The notes under the pieces were generated by a model. It was given only the letters and a program-made list of their open reading frames with translations. It was not told the DNA's origin and ran no database searches. Below are positions 31,590 through 36,069 of a stretch of DNA of 36,069 bases, one piece after another. This stretch comes from an uncultured Fretibacterium sp. (GTDB taxonomy: Bacteria > Synergistota > Synergistia > Synergistales > Aminobacteriaceae). The stretch lies in assembly GCA_937892105.1 (NCBI GenBank), contig CALAUZ010000043.1, positions 1-36,069 on the forward strand, written 5' to 3'. The translations under genes and the position numbers were made by a program. Each line of letters begins with the position of its first letter. Position 1 is the stretch's first letter.

Positions 31590-33167
31590 CTAACATTGAA
31601 ATATTTTGCAGAAAACTTGCCGCTTTTCATCATCGGCCACAATTACAGCACTTATTACTTGCTTATCTGCGCACTCATAGCTTTCCATATACATACGTTC
31701 TGCTAACTGCTCTAATCCTTCCGCAAACTTCTCTTCAACATCTTGGCTAGCACTCACATACTTGAACTCTAATACTATTATTTGCCTCGTTAGCTGTATC
31801 ACTAAATCGCTTCTGCCTCTTCGGGTGTGTATCTCTGCATACGTTATTATCCCTGCTCCTCGCAACAGCATCATTAGCATTGAACGATACCAGTATTCAT
31901 TTCGGTTCTTCGCATAATCATCATAAGGAATTTCAGCTAGGGCCGTATTGTAAAGTTTCACTACCTCTTCTATTTTACATTTGCGCAGAGCCTTCCAAAT
32001 CTCATTCCCAAGCAATGCATATCCTTCTACTCGATACACCAGCTTCAAGTACATACTCGATAATGAGTTCAGCACTTCCTTGTTCGGGTAATCAAGCGTC
32101 AATAGCTGCTCCTCTTTATTTTCTATTGTCAGATAACCGCTTTGATAAAGAAAACTCGCTGCATCCGCTTGTTCTATCTCCTGTGCACTTATGAAGTCAT
32201 TACTATTTATTACTATATGCCGGTATTCTTCTGGGTCTTGAATTTCATGCTCTTTCATCCAACCCACTATGAATGACGGTGAGCCGCTTTCGTACCAGTA
32301 GTTATTAAATTCACTCTTACTAAGGCACTGCAATATTGAAAATGGATTATAAAGTCTCGTTTTACCGTCAAAACTAAAGCCATCGTAGTAATCCTTTAAT
32401 TGTTTTAGCAGTTCTTCTCGGCTTATATTCATATCATCTGCTACAGCATCAAGCCTGTCAGAAAAATTATTTTCTAGTTCTTGCTGGGTATATCCTACTA
32501 TATCTCCGTAACGCTTATCCATCGATATATCATCTAGATTATTCATCGCTGAAAATACTCCTACCTTACTAAACCTTGATATTCCTGTTATGAATACGAA
32601 ACGAAGATAGTCATCACTACTTTTCAATACTGTATAGAATGAGCGCAGAAACTCTCGCATTTCATTCGCTCTCTTCAAATTTGATAGATTGTCCAATATA
32701 GGCTTGTCATACTCGTCCACTAAAACTACTATAGCCCCATATTTTTTGTGCAGTTTCATCAAAAGCTCCATTAACATTGTCGTAAAAACTATGCTCGTAA
32801 GTTCTATATCACTCCCGACTGCTTTCAATATTACTGTTTCCCTCAATGATTGCTTAAGCTCATCTACACTATTTGCACTCAGTGTTGACATATCAAACCT
32901 AAGCACATAAAACGGCGAACTTGATTGTGCTTCTACCCATTTTTCAGCAGCAAGTCCTCTGAATAATTCTATTCGCCCGCTGAACATTGCGCCTAATGTG
33001 GAAATCGTCAAAGATTTTCCAAACCTGCGCGGACGAGACAAAAAGTACCTGCGTCCATTTTCAATTAGCTCTTGAATACGCCCTGTCTTATCAACATATA
33101 ACATATTATCCTGACGGATTTGTACAAAGTCTTGTATTCCTATTGGCAATACCTGCATATTCATCAC
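31590..33167 (-). CDS. AAA-ATPase with C-terminal PD-(D/E)XK nuclease domain (DUF1703 type)
   Basis: A 525-residue protein. The N-terminus is the AAA-ATPase-like domain: LPIGIQDFVQIRQDNMLYVDKTG, Walker A RPRRFGKSLTIS (46-57) and Walker B GAIVVLVDEYDKPI. The C-terminus carries a nuclease core: RRGRSDLVIQLTRQIIVLEFKY gives the D...ExK arrangement. This family is very abundant in Bacteroidota, Synergistota, spirochaetes and gut Clostridia, with unclear function (mobile DNA or defence suggested). It is full length. It sits at the edge of the phage cluster and is probably cargo. Confidence 0.9.
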   Translation of the reverse strand: MMNMQVLPIGIQDFVQIRQDNMLYVDKTGRIQELIENGRRYFLSRPRRFGKSLTISTLGAMFSGRIELFRGLAAEKWVEAQSSSPFYVLRFDMSTLSANSVDELKQSLRETVILKAVGSDIELTSIVFTTMLMELLMKLHKKYGAIVVLVDEYDKPILDNLSNLKRANEMREFLRSFYTVLKSSDDYLRFVFITGISRFSKVGVFSAMNNLDDISMDKRYGDIVGYTQQELENNFSDRLDAVADDMNISREELLKQLKDYYDGFSFDGKTRLYNPFSILQCLSKSEFNNYWYESGSPSFIVGWMKEHEIQDPEEYRHIVINSNDFISAQEIEQADAASFLYQSGYLTIENKEEQLLTLDYPNKEVLNSLSSMYLKLVYRVEGYALLGNEIWKALRKCKIEEVVKLYNTALAEIPYDDYAKNRNEYWYRSMLMMLLRGAGIITYAEIHTRRGRSDLVIQLTRQIIVLEFKYVSASQDVEEKFAEGLEQLAERMYMESYECADKQVISAVIVADDEKRQVFCKIFQC

Positions 33168-33202
33168 CTTATTAATTTATTTCTTGGCCGGAATTGCAAC
33201 CA

Positions 33203-33440
33203 TCAACCGACCTTCACTAATCCATTCTTATAATCGCTTATCAGTTGCATCGCTTCTTTTTTCGTCAACAGTTCCGGCGCACTATGCAGCTTGCATTTCC
33301 TGATAAGATATATCTGTTTCTCGGTCACTCCCTCATCAAGCGTTTGGCTCAAAATTTCTGCCGCTTCTCCCTTCGTTATTCCGGCATCATAATATATTCT
33401 CTTATCACGCAACAGTTTTAACTGCTTCTCGCTAGCTGGT
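33203..33440 (-). pseudogene. 3' fragment of a gene split by the IS200/IS605 element
   Basis: The minus strand reads PPASEKQLKLLRDKRIYY onward to NGLVKVG, about 79 residues with two related helical units (ASEKQLKLLRDK..., VTEKQIYLIRKC...). The open frame begins inside the right-end hairpin of the adjacent element, so its first residues (MLLGLGSS) are transposon-derived. This is the likely C-terminus of the gene whose 5' part is at 35184-35867. Confidence 0.6.
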
Positions 33441-33449
33441 GGTGAACTA

Positions 33450-33470
33450 CCCAAGCCTAAAAGCATTGGG
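33450..33470. repeat. right-end hairpin of the IS200/IS605 element
   Basis: CCCAAGC and GCATTGGG form a stem with CTAAAA loop. Close match to the left-end hairpin. In this family TnpA recognises such hairpins for single-strand transposition. Confidence 0.75.
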
Positions 33471-33507
33471 CTTCTTGTTTCTTAGGCGAATACTTGCACA
33501 ATATACC

Positions 33508-34725
33508 TTACGATACTTGTGTAGCGGTATCAGCCTCCACAAGACTCTTCGCTCTCCGTTCCAGAGAGACCTTTACTTCATACAATGCCCGTTCTAGTAT
33601 CGATTGCGCACTCTTTACATCTCGCGAGACATGATGATACCCGCAATAATTGCAATCATAATCTCGCTTCTTTAACGGGTGTTTCGTTGTCTTTCCACAT
33701 ACTGGACAGATTTGCGTACTTGGATAACTTCGCAATACTACATAGGTCTTCAAGTTGGTCTGCAACTTCGCTTTAATATAACCCATTGCTGAATATTGCA
33801 CTCGTCGCCCGAATAATCCGGCATGCCAGTTGTGTATCATTTCATCTTGGATCGCTATAAAGTCATTTTTTGACAGAATTTCATTAACTGCTTTATTCGC
33901 TTTATCATGCCGTCTATTCGTATCTTTTTCATATGCTTGACGCAGTTTCTTCACTCGCCTATTATGATTGCTCGTCTTCTTTTTACCATTTCGTTTATAC
34001 GCTTGGTTGACTTGCTTTGATGCTAGCTTTACTCCTTTGCTCTCGGATACACTTATATCTATTGTTTCGCCGGTGCTTAACGTCAAATTGTGTCCTATTC
34101 CAAAATCTATACCTATCATCTTTCCTGTTGGCTTTGTTTGCTCTTTGGGAACAAAGCATGTTACATGAAGATAAAATCCACTTGCTTTTCTGATTAGTTT
34201 TGCATTCGTTATATCTGCTACTTGCGGGATTTGCTCCAGACCGTGTACTCTGAAGCTCTTTCGGATATTTTGAATACGTACTAGTTTTCGAACAAAATCT
34301 ATACGGTACGTCATATTGTACTGCCGAAGTGGGATGCTATTACATACACTTTTGAATTTTAGTCTACCTACTTTTTCTCCTTTTTCTTTCTTCGTGTGAA
34401 GCATTTTCAATTCTGTCTTTACGCTGTCATAAATATCTTGAATAACTTGCGAACCAAGTATTGAGAATGGTCGTTCTTCAAAAGTTTCTCCTACTTTCAC
34501 TATTGCGCTTTTTGCGTTTCTGATGGCACTAGTGAAATTTGCAATTATACTATTACGCCGCCACTTCGCTTCTCGAAAATACGTTGTCAACTGCTCTCTT
34601 TGTATTAGAGACATTTTTTGCGTATTCAGCTTCAGTTCAAACACCCTGCACATCATATTCATATGCTTTTCGCGGGTCGCTTGAATAGCCTGCTTTATCT
34701 TTTCATTTTTGGCGACGCTGCTCAT
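33508..34725 (-). CDS. tnpB: TnpB of the IS200/IS605 element
   Basis: A 405-residue TnpB. RuvC-I GKMIGIDFGIGHNLTLSTG, RuvC-II AIQDEMIHNWHAG, zinc ribbon CPVCGKTTKHPLKKRDYDCN and RuvC-III VSRDVKSAQSIL are all present, so it is probably active. It differs from the other TnpB in the window (different family, low similarity). The 3' region to the right end should encode its omega-RNA. Start overlaps tnpA by 23 bp. Confidence 0.9.
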   Translation of the reverse strand: MSSVAKNEKIKQAIQATREKHMNMMCRVFELKLNTQKMSLIQREQLTTYFREAKWRRNSIIANFTSAIRNAKSAIVKVGETFEERPFSILGSQVIQDIYDSVKTELKMLHTKKEKGEKVGRLKFKSVCNSIPLRQYNMTYRIDFVRKLVRIQNIRKSFRVHGLEQIPQVADITNAKLIRKASGFYLHVTCFVPKEQTKPTGKMIGIDFGIGHNLTLSTGETIDISVSESKGVKLASKQVNQAYKRNGKKKTSNHNRRVKKLRQAYEKDTNRRHDKANKAVNEILSKNDFIAIQDEMIHNWHAGLFGRRVQYSAMGYIKAKLQTNLKTYVVLRSYPSTQICPVCGKTTKHPLKKRDYDCNYCGYHHVSRDVKSAQSILERALYEVKVSLERRAKSLVEADTATQVS

Positions 34726-35116
34726 TTGTCTTTTGCTCCTCTATGTATTTCTTCACAATTTCAAGCGATACACTTCCTACGGTTGCTATGAATTTGCTTC
34801 TAGTCCAAAGTGTTGGCAGCTTTCTTGTTAGCTCTGGAAATTCTCGGTTCAGAATATGCGCTGTCTTCCCTTTTATTCTTGCTATTACTACATTAACACC
34901 AATAGTAGGGTCAATATCGAGCAACATATGAACATGGTCAGGCATAACTTCCATACCCAAGACATAGAAATTTTGTTCCTCTTGCATAGATATAACAATC
35001 TGCTTGAAACGTTCAGCTATAGGTTCGCGCAAAACTTTACGTCTATATTTTGGACAAAAGATAATGTGATACCTACAGCAATACACAGTTGTTTCAGTTG
35101 TTCGATACTTTTTCAT
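34703..35116 (-). CDS. tnpA: IS200/IS605-type Y1 transposase TnpA
   Basis: A 137-residue HUH endonuclease. HUH motif DHVHMLL follows VMPDHVHM; the catalytic tyrosine lies in VKKYIEEQK; HIIFCPKYRRKVL is the usual N-terminal signature. It mediates single-strand transposition, cutting at hairpin-defined ends with a 5' tetranucleotide target. Full family length. No terminal inverted repeats are needed. Confidence 0.95.
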   Translation of the reverse strand: MKKYRTTETTVYCCRYHIIFCPKYRRKVLREPIAERFKQIVISMQEEQNFYVLGMEVMPDHVHMLLDIDPTIGVNVVIARIKGKTAHILNREFPELTRKLPTLWTRSKFIATVGSVSLEIVKKYIEEQKTNEQRRQK

Positions 35117-35176
35117 AATTAGATATTATACCAAAAATCTATGTATTTAAAATAATAAAAGTAGGCGCGCTCACAT

Positions 35177-35197
35177 CCCAAAGCTAAAGCATTTGGG
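35177..35197. repeat. left-end hairpin of the IS200/IS605 element
   Basis: CCCAAAGC and GCATTTGGG form a stem with TAAA loop. GGCGCGC and CGCGCGC lie just outside. The open frame of the 227-aa gene runs into this hairpin at its 3' end. Confidence 0.75.
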
Positions 35198-35200
35198 GTT

Positions 35201-35867
35201 TCTCGCGCGCATTTTCTAATTGCTTACCCAAATTTTTGTTTATATCTAGACAAATTCCGATTACCGTCTCTGCATTCGTCTTAACGTTTTCGTCTTCACT
35301 TGCTATCGCTTGTTCGGCATACTTAATCACTGCATCTTTTGTACACCCCTCAGCAAGCAGCCTCAATCCTTCGTATTCGCCTTCTGGCAGCCTAGAAGAT
35401 ACTACTAGCTGAACTGGGATACTAATTTTCCCTTCAAAACGGTAAATCCCTTGACGCGGTTCAGTGATTATAAATCCAGACCGCTTTAGCTCTTTCAGCA
35501 TTTCTCTCGGATACGCATGACGGACTAATGTGAGCGTCATTTCCTCTATGGGAAGTTCGTTCACTTTCCTGTCGAACCCCTTGTAGATTAGCCCGTACCC
35601 CTGTACCTTATAAAAATCATCTATCGACAGCCCGTCCTCTGGCGATTTATATTCAAACAGATTTACTGCTCTGAAAAATTCTCCAATAGGGTCAGTAAGA
35701 GCTACCGCAGTATCTTTCTTGATTATCAGAAAATCCAAACGTATGGGGTCTTCTCCGAGCTGAATTTCTTGCTCATATGTCAATTGTGCCCGTATCAAAC
35801 CGTATTCAACTTTCATCGCAGCGTAAAATCCATAGTGAAATCGTGTACGTCCGGCTTCGTCTGCCAT
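35201..35867 (-). pseudogene. PD-(D/E)XK-like protein, 5' part, split by IS200/IS605
   Basis: ATG 35867 with GGAGGTGG. About 222 residues are native before the transposon end; the frame continues to 35184 with a few transposon-derived codons. IRLDFLIIKKD and NLFEYKSPEDGLSIDDFYKV give a D...(E/D)xK core seen in a large family of gut-bacterial proteins of about 300 residues. Its length fits that family only after adding the 79-residue fragment at 33203-33440. No function is established. It may be mobile-DNA associated. Confidence 0.65.
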
Positions 35868-35907
35868 TAGACCACCTCCAAAACAAATAGTCGCTCATTG
35901 TAAGTAA

Positions 35908-36069
35908 CGGTATATCATTCATCATTGTTTTCAGCTCCAAAACATTATCTTGACTGGTCTGCAGTTCTTTTCAAACAGCTTTGACCTTAGCTCAGAAGGA
36001 TACAATATTACCGGAACCGTTCAAATTAGAATTAATGGCGGAGAATGGATTGATGTAAGTGTTGCTGAT
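35908..36069 (+). CDS. partial plus-strand reading frame at the right edge
   Basis: An open frame without a good start continues past the window end. NITGTVQIRINGGEWIDVSV has a beta-strand pattern as in fibre or adhesion modules. A TAA in frame lies at 35905-35907. Upstream, CTCCAAAACA occurs twice (near 35875 and 35935), which could mark a rearrangement. It may be a fragment of a larger gene. Confidence 0.35.

Larger units (their letters stand above)
33441..35205 (-). mobile_element. IS200/IS605-type element with tnpA (Y1) and tnpB
   Basis: Two similar imperfect hairpins mark the ends: CCCAAGC...GCATTGGG at 33450-33470 (right end) and CCCAAAGC...GCATTTGGG at 35177-35197 (left end). tnpA and tnpB lie between them on the minus strand. 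The right end ends with GTAGTTCAC. Subterminal hairpins and Y1 transposase define this family. Exact borders are uncertain by several bases. The element lies between two pieces of one gene. Confidence 0.8.

Noticed and set aside
1..36069. CRISPR array
   Set aside because: No regularly spaced short repeats or cas genes; the only repeats are the 55-bp and 82-bp pairs and transposon ends.

Overview
The window looks like mobile, phage-derived DNA from an uncultured anaerobic gut- or rumen-type bacterium. The gene families point to Bacillota or Synergistota: DUF1703 AAA-ATPase/PD-(D/E)XK protein, an IS607-type IStron, an IS200/IS605 element, an EF-hand/leucine-rich secreted protein and strong AGGAGG ribosome binding sites. 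No rRNA or housekeeping gene is present, so host assignment is weak.

Left part (1-10240) is plasmid-like. It holds a truncated XRE regulator, a 1201-codon replication protein with three tandem archaeo-eukaryotic-primase-like (AEP) units, a serine recombinase beside two 82-bp direct repeats, a GNAT acetyltransferase with a 55-aa overlapping partner, a membrane-anchored Ser/Thr kinase, and the C-terminal stump of a PP2C phosphatase. The PP2C stump is cut by an IStron (about 7683-10185): a group I intron with clear R/S core elements, followed by IS607-type tnpA and tnpB and a probable omega-RNA end. A 55-bp sequence at base 1 recurs exactly at 10186-10240, where the plasmid-like part meets the phage part.

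Middle part (10241-29556) is a minus-strand phage morphogenesis cluster. In transcription order (right to left): DUF5681-type small terminase, large terminase, P22-like portal, a Fic protein, two small genes, a second Fic protein, small genes, scaffold, a deoxyribosyltransferase-like protein, an SU10/DUF5309-type major capsid protein, connector/adaptor proteins, a large tail/stopper protein, and a modular array of tail-fibre genes. The set suggests a short-tailed virus. No holin, endolysin or integrase was recognised.

Right part (28430-36069) carries accessory genes: a secreted EF-hand/LRR-like protein, an MT-A70 adenine methyltransferase overlapping a nuclease-like gene, a tRNA-Thr and a tRNA-like gene, the DUF1703 ATPase, and an IS200/IS605 element that splits a PD-(D/E)XK-like gene into two pieces. 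The plus-strand reading frame at the right edge is partial.

The AEP replication protein and XRE regulator next to virion genes would fit a phage-plasmid. However, the joining repeat is exactly 55 bp and starts at the first base of the window, so an assembly-graph overlap must be excluded before the two parts are treated as one molecule.
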